A stretch of DNA of 64,000 nucleotides from CAZUGA01 sp964619885 (GCA_964619885.1 CAZUGA010000010.1:41759-105758), one strand, 5' to 3'. Positions 1 through 9,518 are shown, counted from the stretch's first letter. Notes: generated from the letters alone by a model not told the origin. A program made the numbers and translations.

Positions 1-710
1 GTTCTTTCCCGACCCCGTTCATAATCTACCGAGAGTGCGCGATACAGCAATGCCGCAGAAAAACTATCGCTATAATCCCACAGAATGCCCGCCATAGCAT
101 TCCAACTAAAGTCTGACGATACCCCGAAACCGCCGATGTCAGACTGCATAAGCAACCGTCACTCTTTCGCAATTCTCGGGGGCCAGCGAAATCCGATCAC
201 CGGGTCCACCCAATTCGCGTTTTTGGCGAAACTCTACCGATCAATGGGCCGCCCGAGCGGCGCCGTCGCGGCGACATCCAAATTAATATCCCACCACCGG
301 ATTCCGGCATATACATCGAATGTACTCCAATCGAATGCAAATCTGTACATTCCATAGGCCTCAAGTATGCCTTGAAAAACATTCGCATCGAAATTGGCAA
401 AGCCGCGTGGCCCTTTTGCGTCATCCCCCAAAAACATAAACGCATAATTTAGCAACACGCCGAAACCACTTTCATGTCTTGCTTCCAACTGAACCACCCC
501 ACCCAATTCCAAAGTACTGAGGATATCGCCAAAATCGACGTCCAGATCAATATTTTCGATTCGACCCAAAGAAGCATCGCCGGAAATATTCGGCAGCAAT
601 AGATAGGGTGCAACAACAAATTCCCATTCGTCCGCCACAGACTGCGAGGCCGACATCAGTAACGCGAGGCCGAGCAAAGTGAACATGATTTTAGGTTTGT
701 GAGATTGCAA
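1..710 (-). pseudogene. Outer-membrane beta-barrel-like protein gene, interrupted by two in-frame stops; continues off the left edge
   Basis: The frame opens at 710 with a signal peptide (hydrophobic stretch ending SASQSVADEW) and continues with alternating aromatic/polar strands (WEFVVAPYLLLP, GIRWWDINLDV) typical of a small outer-membrane barrel. A TAG at 234-236 ends it after 158 codons, but the same frame carries on with recognisable barrel sequence (NWVDPVIGFRW), meets a TGA at 159-161, and goes on again (QSDIGGFGVSSDFSW) to the window edge. The TGA lies where a Trp would fit (E-stop-RLLMQSDIGG), so TGG to TGA is likely. No frame change is needed, so these are point nonsense mutations. 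It lies downstream of the sulfatase and FGE genes on the same strand and probably belonged to the same locus. Specific function unknown. Confidence 0.7.
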
Positions 711-761
711 ACACCTGATACGTTTTCAATAAAGACTCAATATTGTCAGTCGCAGAAATCA

Positions 762-1816
762 TCAATCGGTCAACTGAATAACGACTCGATCTAGCTCGCC
801 GTTGAAAGGATACGGATCCGTATAAAGCTTTGAGACCTGTGTACCGGTATCCCGACCCACGTCAAAAGTCTCCGCAAGCGAGTAAGTGCTGATATGCATC
901 TTGGGCATTTCGACTTCGTCAACTTTGTTACCATTGACATAAAGTTTGCCAATACCGGCAAAATCATCGGTTTTTGTAAAATCAAATTTTACATCGGTCT
1001 TTCCAGCCACTAACTCAGGCGATTTTAGCGTGTAATAGACACCATCCAAATAGTTGTAAACGTAGTAAAGTCGGCGATCCTTGATAAACATTGTGAATCC
1101 TCCGGTCATACCGCCCACCGCAACGATGACCCCTTCTTCATCGCCAGTAAGATTTAGTGCCGTAGTAATCGTATGCGACCGATTTTTGACTGGAGCCGAA
1201 GCTTTTTCGCCGATGCGATAAGCGCCGGGCGCGTAGTAAACAAATTCCTTCTGATCGCCAAATAGGCGGTCCTGCTGTTTGGAGATACGCCTGACCATAT
1301 CATCGTATAACGGATAAACATTATATTTCCATGCTTCCTCCTCGAAAACTTTCTTGAGCTCGGCCAGTTTTTCAGGGTGCTGTTGCGCCAAATTGGTATT
1401 TTCCGAAAAATCCTCCGCCACATGGTAGAGCTCCCATTTGTCCTGCTCGAATGGCAACGTCACGTTGAGCTGCCACGGCATACGATTGGCGTGTAACGTA
1501 ACCGCTTTCCATCCATCCACCCAGATCGCCCGGTTTCCAAACATTCAAAACTGCCAAACTGAGCGAACCCTACATCGTCAAGCAGGAAGATAATAATATT
1601 GGGGGATTCTTTTGGCGGTTCATCTGCTTCTGGCCACCACTCCTGGGAATCAGCATAGCTTTCGGCAATCTTGCCTTTAAAACCCGCCGTTCCGATAGAG
1701 CTTTCCGAACCCGGTGTTTGCCCCGTACTCGAACACCCAACGACTAACAGTGAAACGATAATTACGTGCGACATACCTTTGAGATTAACCTGCAAATATC
1801 TTTTAAATTTCCACAT
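762..1816 (-). pseudogene. Arylsulfatase, collapsed by a large internal deletion plus frame change
   Basis: The 5' part (from ATG at 1816) encodes a lipoprotein signal (LLVVGC) and the sulfatase metal-binding start PNIIIFLLDDVGFAQFGSF. Right after this the frame runs into unrelated sequence, while a different frame from 1544 encodes the C-terminal part of a large arylsulfatase: MFGNRAIWVDGWKAVT, then the LamG-like tail with GVIVAVGGMTGGFTMFIKD and YYVYNYLDGVYYTL. Roughly 400 residues, including the CxPSR/SxPSR active-site segment that is converted to formylglycine, are missing at about 1545-1550. The product cannot be an active sulfatase. The start overlaps the end of the FGE gene by 14 bases, so the two were translationally linked. 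Family assignment is by motif recognition. Confidence 0.85.
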
Positions 1817-2819
1817 GACTGTGCTCCTTTGCGGGTGTTAAATTTGATCGCTGAACTGGATTTTCTGGACCCGGCGGCTTCAGTATTGTTCTAAACCCAA
1901 TATGATTGGACCCCAAACCGGTATCTTGCGAATGCCTGGCGGTCGGCCGGTATCGCATACAATAATTGGGTGCGCACAGAAATGAGCCGCCTTTTATAAC
2001 GCGTACTTTTACACCCGGTTCGTGCGGTGCAAAGCTGTTTGATACATCTGGCCCTGTCGGATTGGATGTTGCTTGAGGAACATGCCCAGGCGCGTACCAA
2101 TTGGCTGTCCATTCCCAAACATTTCCGAGCATATCGTATACGCCCAACTTATTGGGAGGAAACGACTTAACCGGTGCTGTACTTTCATATCCATCTAGCC
2201 TGGTATTTTCGACTGGAAATGTTCCCTGCCAAGTATTGGCTTGTAATTCTTTTTCACCCTGAACCGATGCAGCGAGTTCCCACTGTGCTTCTGTCGGCAA
2301 TTCCCTTCCGGCCCATTTTGCGTAGGCCTCCGCGTCCTCAAACGCGATGTGAACGACTGGGTGATTTTGCTTTGCATCGATAGAACTCCCCGGACCCGTG
2401 GGATGACGCCAATTTGCCCCTGGAATGTACTTCCACCACTGCAATATATTTCCCGACGTTATTTTCTCGGGTTGAACAAATACCGCCGAGCCGGGTTTCA
2501 GTAGTTCCGGGGAAACCATCGGAAACTCAGCGGCGCTAACCGGGCGCTCCGCTACCGTGAGGTATTGAGTTTGCTCAACAAACCTCGCAAATTGATCATT
2601 AGTAACTTCGTGTTTATCAATCCAAAATCCATCGACACGCACCTTATGAGCGGGTCCTTCCTCACGATAATACGCATTAGAACCCATGGTAAATGTTGAT
2701 CCGGGAATCCATACCATTGAATTCGTGTCTGCCGGCGAGGGTTCCGCAATAGTCGACTGAGATTGAATGGCTAACACGATCAACAGAAAAATGAATCGCA
2801 TTCTATTAATCATTAACAT
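1803..2819 (-). CDS. Formylglycine-generating enzyme (sulfatase-modifying factor) family protein
   Basis: This exported protein (signal peptide MRFIFLLIVLAIQSQSTIA) has the FGE-sulfatase fold: MVWIPGSTFTMGS near the start, DGFWIDKHEVTNDQF, ELPTEAQWELAA, LGNVWEWTANWY and a C-terminal IGFRT. Near residues 283 and 288 it has the Cys pair of aerobic FGE (FLCAPNYCMRYRP), spaced as in human FGE, so it keeps the residues needed to oxidise a sulfatase active-site Cys to formylglycine. ATG at 2819 is used; a TTG one codon upstream and an ATG at 2801 are alternatives. It overlaps the sulfatase gene downstream, its obvious substrate, which is now deleted. It may serve another sulfatase elsewhere, or be next to decay. 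Confidence 0.85.
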   Translation of the reverse strand: MLMINRMRFIFLLIVLAIQSQSTIAEPSPADTNSMVWIPGSTFTMGSNAYYREEGPAHKVRVDGFWIDKHEVTNDQFARFVEQTQYLTVAERPVSAAEFPMVSPELLKPGSAVFVQPEKITSGNILQWWKYIPGANWRHPTGPGSSIDAKQNHPVVHIAFEDAEAYAKWAGRELPTEAQWELAASVQGEKELQANTWQGTFPVENTRLDGYESTAPVKSFPPNKLGVYDMLGNVWEWTANWYAPGHVPQATSNPTGPDVSNSFAPHEPGVKVRVIKGGSFLCAPNYCMRYRPTARHSQDTGLGSNHIGFRTILKPPGPENPVQRSNLTPAKEHSHVEI

Positions 2820-2933
2820 CAATTCGCAGCTACCATTTGCGACAGCATTCGGTCATGACAGGAAAGTTTCGATTTTCATAAGATTTAAAACCCCATAGAT
2901 CTATCGCCGTGGAAAATTGAATCCAGGCTGCAC

Positions 2934-3311
2934 TCAATCCGGAAGCCTGAATATCCAATAGGCGACAGGAACCAGCGTAAATTCCATAACAATATAAACC
3001 AGCAGCAACGGCGATGGTTGGCCATCGGCAAAAAAACTTATGATTCTTCCAACGACAAGCCCACCGGCGAAAATTGCGGTGGTCAAAACCGCGATATTTC
3101 TGTACTGATCGTTAAATGCTGAAACCAACCAAAAAAGCCCCAGAGCGAGATACAAACACATAATCGCTCTAAGAATATGGGCTACATCGAGATCCAATTC
3201 CGTTATACCCAAAAAAGTCGCCGCAAACCAATCGGGATTAATACCATAAAGCAACGCGATAACTGAAACCACACCAAACGCAAAAATCAAAAAATATTTT
3301 TTTATGCGCAT
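2934..3311 (-). CDS. DUF4345 family membrane protein
   Basis: A 125-residue protein with four predicted membrane helices (residues about 5-25, 45-65, 74-92 and 100-120) and motifs of DUF4345: DWFAATFLGI, HILRAIMCLYLALGLFWL and VGRIISFFADGQPSPLLL. Proteins of this family are small inner-membrane proteins of unknown function. It stands alone on the minus strand between the FGE and glutathione peroxidase genes, with about 110 bases on the FGE side and 180 on the other. Family recognition is fairly sure; no function can be given. Confidence 0.75.
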   Translation of the reverse strand: MRIKKYFLIFAFGVVSVIALLYGINPDWFAATFLGITELDLDVAHILRAIMCLYLALGLFWLVSAFNDQYRNIAVLTTAIFAGGLVVGRIISFFADGQPSPLLLVYIVMEFTLVPVAYWIFRLPD

Positions 3312-3494
3312 CTCAAATATCCAGTCGCAGAATAAGCGGCTGTAACCCTGTATTAACGGACAGTGTTGACACGCAGCTTACCTCTCCGAGTGCAAAATAG
3401 TGTGACTGCTTACATTCAAATTGACCGCAATAGCGTTTAGCAGCATCTTGTCGTTAAACTTGGAAATATTTTCACAAGATTGTGTTCCCACTTA

Positions 3495-3980
3495 TCACCG
3501 CTTTAATGCTGCCTCGATTTCATCGACCACGTCTTCCGAATCCGGCGCCTTTTTGGGCGGAAAGCGGCGCAATATTTTTCCGCCCCTATCAACCAAAAAT
3601 TTCTCGAAATTCCAGCTGATATCACCCGGAAACTTGGCGCCACTACCACACAACATTGTGTAAAGCTCATGACGATTATCACCATTGACTTCAACTTTTT
3701 CGGTCATTGGAAAAGTGACATTGAAACGGGTTTCACAAAAGGTTTTTACCTCACTCTCGGTCCCCGGCTCCTGATTGCCAAATTGATTGCATGGCAATCC
3801 GATGACCTTAAACCCCTGGATTGAGTACCTTTCGTAAAGGTCTTGCAAACCCGAATATTGCGGAGTCAGACCGCATTGGCTGGCGACGTTGACCAGGAGC
3901 AGTACATCCCCCTTGTAGTCAACCAGATTCATGCTTTCACCATCGATGCTGGTGAGCTCAATATCGTAAATATCCGTCAT
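3495..3980 (-). CDS. Glutathione peroxidase family protein (thiol peroxidase)
   Basis: A 161-residue thioredoxin-fold peroxidase that reduces hydroperoxides with glutathione or thioredoxin. The catalytic Cys36 sits in NVASQCGLTPQY, with the partner Gln66 in LPCNQFGNQEPG and Trp123 in ISWNFEKFLV; the usual peroxidatic selenocysteine is Cys, as in most bacteria. The ATG at 3980 is chosen because AGGGAGAAAAGG lies just upstream; a reading 12 codons longer has no such site. No signal peptide, so cytoplasmic. Monocistronic by its spacing. Confidence 0.93.
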   Translation of the reverse strand: MTDIYDIELTSIDGESMNLVDYKGDVLLLVNVASQCGLTPQYSGLQDLYERYSIQGFKVIGLPCNQFGNQEPGTESEVKTFCETRFNVTFPMTEKVEVNGDNRHELYTMLCGSGAKFPGDISWNFEKFLVDRGGKILRRFPPKKAPDSEDVVDEIEAALKR

Positions 3981-4380
3981 CCTTTTCTCCCTAGCGTTGC
4001 ACTGTAGCGAACGCACCCTGCGCCCATAATGTTAACGTATACCATCCATCATCGATTCCAGTCAATTACATCGATATTTGCCAGTTTCCGGGGAAGCTGC
4101 AAATATCTCATTTGCAGATTTGTCATATTCAGTAAATATTAAAAACGGTCAATGCGACTTTACACAGACCATCGACTCCACCAAAATCGGCGATGTGTCG
4201 GCCAAACACAAAACCCAATCTTAGTTAATTCAAAAGATCAGTATCATCGAAAACCAGGAAATTAACAAAATCACTTTGAAGGACCGTAAATATTTCAACT
4301 TCCGTTGGCCGCATGAATTGTAAATTGACAAAAATGCAGCTTTTTCTAACCCGGCGTTCGCACCATTAATTAATTAAGTT
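3981..4380. other. Intergenic region, 400 bases
   Basis: A divergent spacer between the peroxidase gene (minus) and the AI-2E transporter gene (plus). It is AT-rich, ending in TTAATTAATTAAG just before the transporter start, and should hold promoters for both genes. I see no RNA gene, repeat or coding fragment. Confidence 0.5.
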
Positions 4381-5448
4381 ATGAAAATTACCAACCTGTA
4401 TTTTGCCGTCGTTTTCTTCCTCCTGGTTTATCTGTTATGGGTCATGATGCGGCCGTTCGTCGGCGCAATCATTTTCGCATCCATCATATCGGGCAGTCTC
4501 TACCCGGTTTTTCTGCGCTTTTTAGAAAAGACGCAATTAACTCGCGCGGTAGGGTCCGCGATCATGTGCATCTTCGTCGTCATAATCGTATTTCTACCAA
4601 CGATCTGGCTGCTTTTTGAATTGTCAAAAGAAGCGGTTAACCTTTACCAAAATTTAACATCACTTATTAACAATGAATCGATTAACAATTTCCTGTTCGG
4701 TCAGGGGTATTTTGCCCAGTCCATTAGCAAGATGGCTTCCATTTTGGGGCTAGATATTAGTCCGGACGGGTTTAAGAAGGAAGTCATCGGATACATCAAG
4801 GAATTTTCTGTTTTTGCATTGAGCACCACCAACCAAATCGTCGGTAACATAGTAAGTTTCCTGTTTAACTTCGTTGTAATGATCTTGGTCATTTATACGT
4901 TTCTAGCCGAGGGTGTTGGGTTGAAAATATTTTTGATGCGACTGTCTCCTCTGCCAGATGATCAAGAAGAATTGATCATGCAAAAATTTAATCAGATGAA
5001 TTTCGTGACCTTGGTCTGCAATGGCATCGGTGGATTGATCCAGGGTATTTTTGCTGGTATTGGATTCTGGATGGCAGGAATCAACTCGGTAATTCTGCTC
5101 ACTACGCTGATGGCAATACTGGCATTTATCCCGCTCCTTGGAATTTCTATAATCTATATTCCAGTTTGTCTTTATCTACTGCTAACCGGTGAGACCATGG
5201 TAAGTATTTCTCTATTTATATATTGCTCCGCTATTGCATTTTTCACCGAAAATTGGTTCAAACCAATTTTTATTGGAAACAGAATTCAGATCAATTCATT
5301 GCTGGTACTGTTATGCATCATCGGGGGAATGAGCGCATTTGGAGTCGGCGGAATATTTTATGGCCCGCTAATCGCGATTTTATTCCTGACCGCGGTTGAT
5401 TTGTACTACAAATATTACATGTTGCACTTAGAACCAGGCAACGACTAG
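4381..5448 (+). CDS. AI-2E family transporter (UPF0118/PerM-like)
   Basis: A 355-residue inner-membrane protein of the AI-2E transporter family, whose members export small molecules (autoinducer-2 in TqsA) or Na+. Two helices at the N-terminus (FAVVFFLLVYLLWVMMRP, then GAIIFASIISGSLYPVF) are followed by a third, a soluble segment of about 90 residues, and a helical C-terminal half containing GGLIQGIFAGIGFWMAG, the family-typical FIPLLGISIIYIP and GGIFYGPLIAILF. The substrate cannot be told from sequence. It is followed by a strong terminator, so it is transcribed alone. Confidence 0.88.
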   Translation: MKITNLYFAVVFFLLVYLLWVMMRPFVGAIIFASIISGSLYPVFLRFLEKTQLTRAVGSAIMCIFVVIIVFLPTIWLLFELSKEAVNLYQNLTSLINNESINNFLFGQGYFAQSISKMASILGLDISPDGFKKEVIGYIKEFSVFALSTTNQIVGNIVSFLFNFVVMILVIYTFLAEGVGLKIFLMRLSPLPDDQEELIMQKFNQMNFVTLVCNGIGGLIQGIFAGIGFWMAGINSVILLTTLMAILAFIPLLGISIIYIPVCLYLLLTGETMVSISLFIYCSAIAFFTENWFKPIFIGNRIQINSLLVLLCIIGGMSAFGVGGIFYGPLIAILFLTAVDLYYKYYMLHLEPGND

Positions 5449-5456
5449 AAACTAAG

Positions 5457-5486
5457 CGAAACGTTTGAATACGTTTCGGTTCTTTT
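5457..5486 (+). terminator. Rho-independent terminator after the AI-2E transporter gene
   Basis: A perfect 8-base stem (CGAAACGT / ACGTTTCG) with a six-base loop, followed within three bases by CTTTTT, nine bases after the transporter stop codon. Confidence 0.85.
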
Positions 5487-5742
5487 TGGCTCGATTAAAC
5501 ATTTTCAATCCATATCTGTTTATCACGGTTAATCTATGAAAACCACTAAGAATCTTTGTTTTTATGATGTCCGGTTTCGCATGGATACAACCCAGGCTGA
5601 TGGCGGCAACAATAGGGAATATTTGATACAATGCGCTTCTATTCTCCCAATATTATGGAGTTGGTCGATCTTGGTGGACAGTCCACTTTTGAGCCGCGAC
5701 TCTAATTGGAATTCAACCAAACTTAAATAGAGGAAAGGCCTT

Positions 5743-6309
5743 ATGAAATGGGATTGCATCAAGCCACGGTTGGTTTTAGCTGGATTTTTTTTAGTGCTCT
5801 TCGCGACTGCGTGTAGCCAAACCATTCCACCCAAAGAACCCGAACAACCGTCTGTTTCGGAGGGCGATGAAGTTTGGTTTGAATATACGTTAAAGCTCAA
5901 AGACCAGAAGATTGTCGATTCCAACGTTGGCAAAGAACCTCTGAAATATATACAGGGCGACAAGAAGATTATCCCAGGCCTGGAAAATGCGATTTCAGGG
6001 ATGCACAAAGGTGAATCCAAGCAGATCGTTGTTGCTCCGGAGCAAGGCTACGGTACGGTAAATACCAAAGGCTTCCAGGAGGTCCCAAAAAGCAGCATTC
6101 CCGAGAAATTACACATCATCGGCACCCAATTACAGGGTACCGATGCCAAAGGTCAAGTCGTACGCCCGCGCATCCACGAGATCAAAGCTGAAAGTATCGT
6201 CTTGGATTTCAACCACCCGCTGGCGGGCCAAGAACTGTTCTTCAATATTAAAATAGTTGATATTAAAGAAGCCGCTAGCAAGGCGGAATCGGTTCCAGCA
6301 AATCAGTAA
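5743..6309 (+). CDS. FKBP-type peptidyl-prolyl isomerase, SlyD-like lipoprotein
   Basis: A 188-residue protein with a lipoprotein signal (FLVLFATAC, acylated Cys24) followed by an FKBP domain: VWFEYTLKLKDQKIVDSN, PLKYIQGDKKIIPGLENAI and MHKGESKQIVVAPEQGYG. The sequence after QGYG is an insert-in-flap like segment as in SlyD, and the fold closes with NHPLAGQELFFNIKI. It should catalyse prolyl isomerisation or act as a chaperone on the periplasmic side of a membrane. A good ribosome site (GAGGAAAGG) precedes the ATG. SlyD itself is cytoplasmic, so a lipidated SlyD-like protein is a variant of the family. Confidence 0.88.
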   Translation: MKWDCIKPRLVLAGFFLVLFATACSQTIPPKEPEQPSVSEGDEVWFEYTLKLKDQKIVDSNVGKEPLKYIQGDKKIIPGLENAISGMHKGESKQIVVAPEQGYGTVNTKGFQEVPKSSIPEKLHIIGTQLQGTDAKGQVVRPRIHEIKAESIVLDFNHPLAGQELFFNIKIVDIKEAASKAESVPANQ

Positions 6310-6817
6310 GATTACATCAAATACATTAGGTCTTTTTGTAAAATTGCGCCCGCCGATAGGTTAGACCCCGATTCAATACGCGCGTACAAGATTAATCAAT
6401 CCAGCCGAATTAAGGAATGCCCTGCACAGCACCATCTATCTTCTGATCGCAATGGCCGGTCTGACGTCTACTTAGTCGACCCCGAACAACGCTACAGATA
6501 TGGCTTGTCGGTTATTACACGTCGTATAACAAGCTCCGGCTGGGCGGCAATTACAAAGCCGGGTAAACGAGCGGTAGTGTTCTTGTTATTCGAAACCATT
6601 TTTCGTCTGAAATTGTCCAATTATTGCATTTCAATCGAGTCTGCCTCCAAAGAATTTGCAGCATCAAAAGTTGATGAATTGACGCCAATAATCTGGAGAA
6701 ACAAGTTTGCCGATAATCCGATGCGATCAGATTTGGATACTGGCTTTCGATAACATCTTGTGCGGATCTTTTATCGCACAACTTCATTTCCTATACTAGA
6801 AAATATAGATCTGCTAA
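6310..6817. other. Intergenic region, 508 bases
   Basis: A spacer between convergent genes. Two short open frames on opposite strands overlap here, but neither has a ribosome site, a recognisable family or coding-like composition. No RNA gene or clear terminator is seen. Confidence 0.4.
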
Positions 6818-8215
6818 TTATTTGGAAGATCTATTGAGTCGTTCACCCAGGTCTCGAAGGATCTTCAACTGATCTGTTATTAGACCTTCATGATACCGGT
6901 AGACATTCTCCTGACCTAGCGGTGTGACGATTGACGGTGCGTATTTTCTGCATCGCTGACGTAGCCGGTCGGATCGATCGATTAGATCGTTCAGAAGACT
7001 TTTGTCGTTTTCAGATATCTTATCGGGATCAAGTTCCAGTTTATCGATTTCTGCAAGAGTTAACTTGGTCCCGAATAAGTTATACATTAGGTGTTCGATT
7101 TCGATTCTTCGCGAATCTAAGAAATACAGTCGTAATCGATGCCAACCCGTCAACAGATTCATCAAAACACTGATTACGACAACATAGTGAAGTAAGTTGG
7201 CAGGTGGCATGAAGTCCATTAAACCGGGTGCATAACTATCCAGTAAACTGGGCCCACCATTGTCGATAAAGGTCAGGAGGTCTTTTGATTGTGTAAGTCC
7301 AGTTTCATTGGGTGTGTTCTTGTTGTGGGCGATAAATCCATGGAAGGTCTGATCCAATAGCACCAATAAAGCGACCACATCTGAACGCGATGCGTCCTTA
7401 TCACCTAGCACCAGGGTATCTATTTTAAAGACCTGTTTGTTAGTCTTCGGTAGCAGTTCGACATGATCGTAAAAACCAGAATATAGCGTTTCTACATGAA
7501 GGGCTGGGTAACGCTTGGACCAAGCACGTGCATTCTTAAAACTTGCGATCTTTAACCCATCGTGAATAGCGCGTTTGATCAGGGGGCTATCTTCGGAAGT
7601 GACAAAAATACCAAGATCCAGATCACCATTTTTTAGCTTCGCGACTTGCTCGATAAAATTGTATTCGGTTAGAGTAATATTGAGCCCCGTCAACTCCTTT
7701 GCACCAAGTATCTCCCGCGAAATTAGCGCTGTGCCGCTACCGCCAGGACCAATGCCTACCCGCATATTCTTCAGATCACTTAGATGGAGTATTTCATTGG
7801 CATTAATTCCTAGAAAAAAAACGGTTTCCGAATTCGGAAGCCGAGCAACCAACTCCAATTTTTCGGGTTGCGGGAACCGCAAGCCGTCCGGCACCAACGC
7901 AAACAGTGGGCCCTCCGTGTCGACTGCTTGTACTAGATGTTTAATATTTTCCGCTGATCCTCTTGTTGACACATTGGTTACGCTGCCACCTTGATTTGCT
8001 GCATCGGTCGCTATTTCATCGACCAAACCGAAATATTGACCCAATTTCGGGCCCGATAATACGGTCAAATCCACATGAAATAAGCGAGGAACGAACTCAA
8101 TCGCGGAAAAAACAAGTCCGACCAGTATAATTACGCTGAGGATAATTGCCCCTCGGAAAATAGCCGAATGCCTTCGCGACTTCCGTTCGGACTGAGATGA
8201 TAAATTGACGCCCAT
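6818..8215 (-). CDS. Membrane-anchored TAXI-like (TRAP) solute-binding protein
   Basis: A 465-residue protein with a membrane helix near residues 22-44 and a second near 343-360 (LLHYVVVISVLMNLLTGWH), flanking a periplasmic domain that resembles TAXI TRAP-transporter binding proteins: LTVLSGPKLGQYFGLVDEI, GSAENIKHLVQAV and MRVGIGPGGSGTALISREIL. After the second helix is a charged cytoplasmic tail of about 100 residues with no recognised domain. The tethered architecture and lack of TRAP permease subunits nearby suggest a sensor or adaptor rather than a transport receptor; this is inference. The gene upstream on the same strand (27 bases away) is a frameshifted membrane gene that may have been its partner. 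Confidence 0.7.
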   Translation of the reverse strand: MGVNLSSQSERKSRRHSAIFRGAIILSVIILVGLVFSAIEFVPRLFHVDLTVLSGPKLGQYFGLVDEIATDAANQGGSVTNVSTRGSAENIKHLVQAVDTEGPLFALVPDGLRFPQPEKLELVARLPNSETVFFLGINANEILHLSDLKNMRVGIGPGGSGTALISREILGAKELTGLNITLTEYNFIEQVAKLKNGDLDLGIFVTSEDSPLIKRAIHDGLKIASFKNARAWSKRYPALHVETLYSGFYDHVELLPKTNKQVFKIDTLVLGDKDASRSDVVALLVLLDQTFHGFIAHNKNTPNETGLTQSKDLLTFIDNGGPSLLDSYAPGLMDFMPPANLLHYVVVISVLMNLLTGWHRLRLYFLDSRRIEIEHLMYNLFGTKLTLAEIDKLELDPDKISENDKSLLNDLIDRSDRLRQRCRKYAPSIVTPLGQENVYRYHEGLITDQLKILRDLGERLNRSSK

Positions 8216-8242
8216 CTGTTTTAAAACAGCGTTAAAAAAACA

Positions 8243-8787
8243 TTATTCCGTCGCTTTATGCTTTGACCAAAAGAATGTGGCTACAACAATTGCAACAGCC
8301 ACCAATAAGATTACCCACATAAATTCTTCCATATAAGCTGCAACGACCGTGGTCAAGGCAAGAAGAGCGCCAAGGACGTAAAAGTGCCAACCTACGTGGA
8401 TCCCGGCAAGGAAAGTTGCGAGCGCTAATACTAGAAGCATGATCAACCCGGCTTCCTCATAATTTATTCTACCCGTATGCAATAGCGTGTAGACACAGAG
8501 GATAGCGACCAATGCTCCGCCCCAATGAATCATTTGCTTCAATAGAAAACCGGCAATCTTTTCTCCGTTCATACTGGCTTGTTTCCGGCCACAATAAATA
8601 GCAGTAGCTGCGTATATAACCAGCATGAAGATCCAGTAGCCATGCGCATCCGACGGCGAAATATCAGCTATAGCTACACCGATTAGAGCTAAGACAACTA
8701 AGGCGATAAAGACACCTTGACCTAAAATTTTATGGCTTTTTATAGCAACGGTATCCTTAGGTCGTTTGACCTATTATCAGTTGACAT
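8243..8787 (-). pseudogene. Small multi-helix membrane protein gene with a frameshift near its 5' end
   Basis: An open frame of 127 codons (from 8626) starts in the middle of a membrane helix (IFMLVIYAATAIYC). The same frame is open further upstream and encodes another helix (GVFIALVVLALIGVAIADI), but reaches a stop without any ATG, GTG or TTG. A good start (ATG at 8787 after AGAGGA) lies just upstream in another frame and reads MSTDNRSND before the break. Restoring the frame at about 8755-8765 would give a protein of about 180 residues with five or so helices. Either a real one-base indel or a sequencing error. No family recognised. It lies 27 bases upstream of the TAXI-like gene and was probably co-transcribed with it. 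Confidence 0.6.
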
Positions 8788-9359
8788 TTTTAATCCTCTT
8801 TGTGAGCTGTGTGTAATAGAAACGAATCTCTACTATAGAACCCTCTGGATACTATTTATATTTCATTTTTGTTGCATCAAAATATGCTAAAACAATCATG
8901 CAACGGCTCAAAATAGAAAAATTCTGTGTCCTAAAATTTTCCAGGTAATTGGTCACCAACTTAATTTTTCGTCGATTATTGATCTCATTTAGATACTTGT
9001 AAACTGTTGAACACTCAAAACTCATTTTTTCGCAAATTCTGTAGTCCCGTTACTAACTCTACCGAAAAGCACGAACTATTAATCTAACCATGCTACGTTT
9101 TAGGCTACTTTCAATCTTTAGAGCGTTGGGTTCAATAGTATCTTGATCGATGGTTGCTAGGATGCGTTGGCAGTCAAACAAAACCTGTCAACCCGAATGT
9201 CGTCGTAGCGACGATGTTTCCGAGGCCCGCTAAAAGATCGCATTGGAGACCAGCCTGCACGGTCCTGTCCGATGTGGGTCAGCTGCTACTCAGACCCTTC
9301 GATCCTGCTCGATTCGTCAGGTAAAGGCCGTTTTTTTACCTATTTGGACGGTCACTCCG

Positions 9360-9518
9360 CTACCGGTAATTCAACGGCACGGTAACCAATCCAGCTTTCA
9401 GGCAGGCGAGATAATGTACCAGCAGGAAATTGCGATTCGGCATGAGGGACGCGACACGGTCGCCTTTACGCAACCCCAAGCCAAGGTAATTAGACACTAA
9501 ATGGCGAGCATTGCGGCA
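9360..9518 (-). pseudogene. Fragment of an AMP-dependent acyl-CoA synthetase/ligase
   Basis: A 52-codon open stretch bounded by stops on both sides reads NARHLVSNYLGLGLRKGDRV, then LMPNRNFLLVHYLACLKAGL and VPLNYR. This is the N-terminal hallmark of ANL-superfamily acyl-CoA ligases (ELNARANRLA, GDRVAxLxPN, AGxVxxPLNYR). No start, no downstream adenylation motifs and an immediate stop after NYR: it is a relic. Confidence 0.65.

Noticed and set aside
159..236. Recoding of TGA/TAG as sense codons
   Set aside because: Many intact genes here end in TGA and TAG at their expected lengths, so a reassigned code is not tenable; nonsense mutation explains the gene.
6505..6787. Two opposite-strand open frames of about 80 codons in the gap before the TAXI-like gene
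   Set aside because: They overlap each other, lack ribosome sites and have no recognisable motifs or coding bias.
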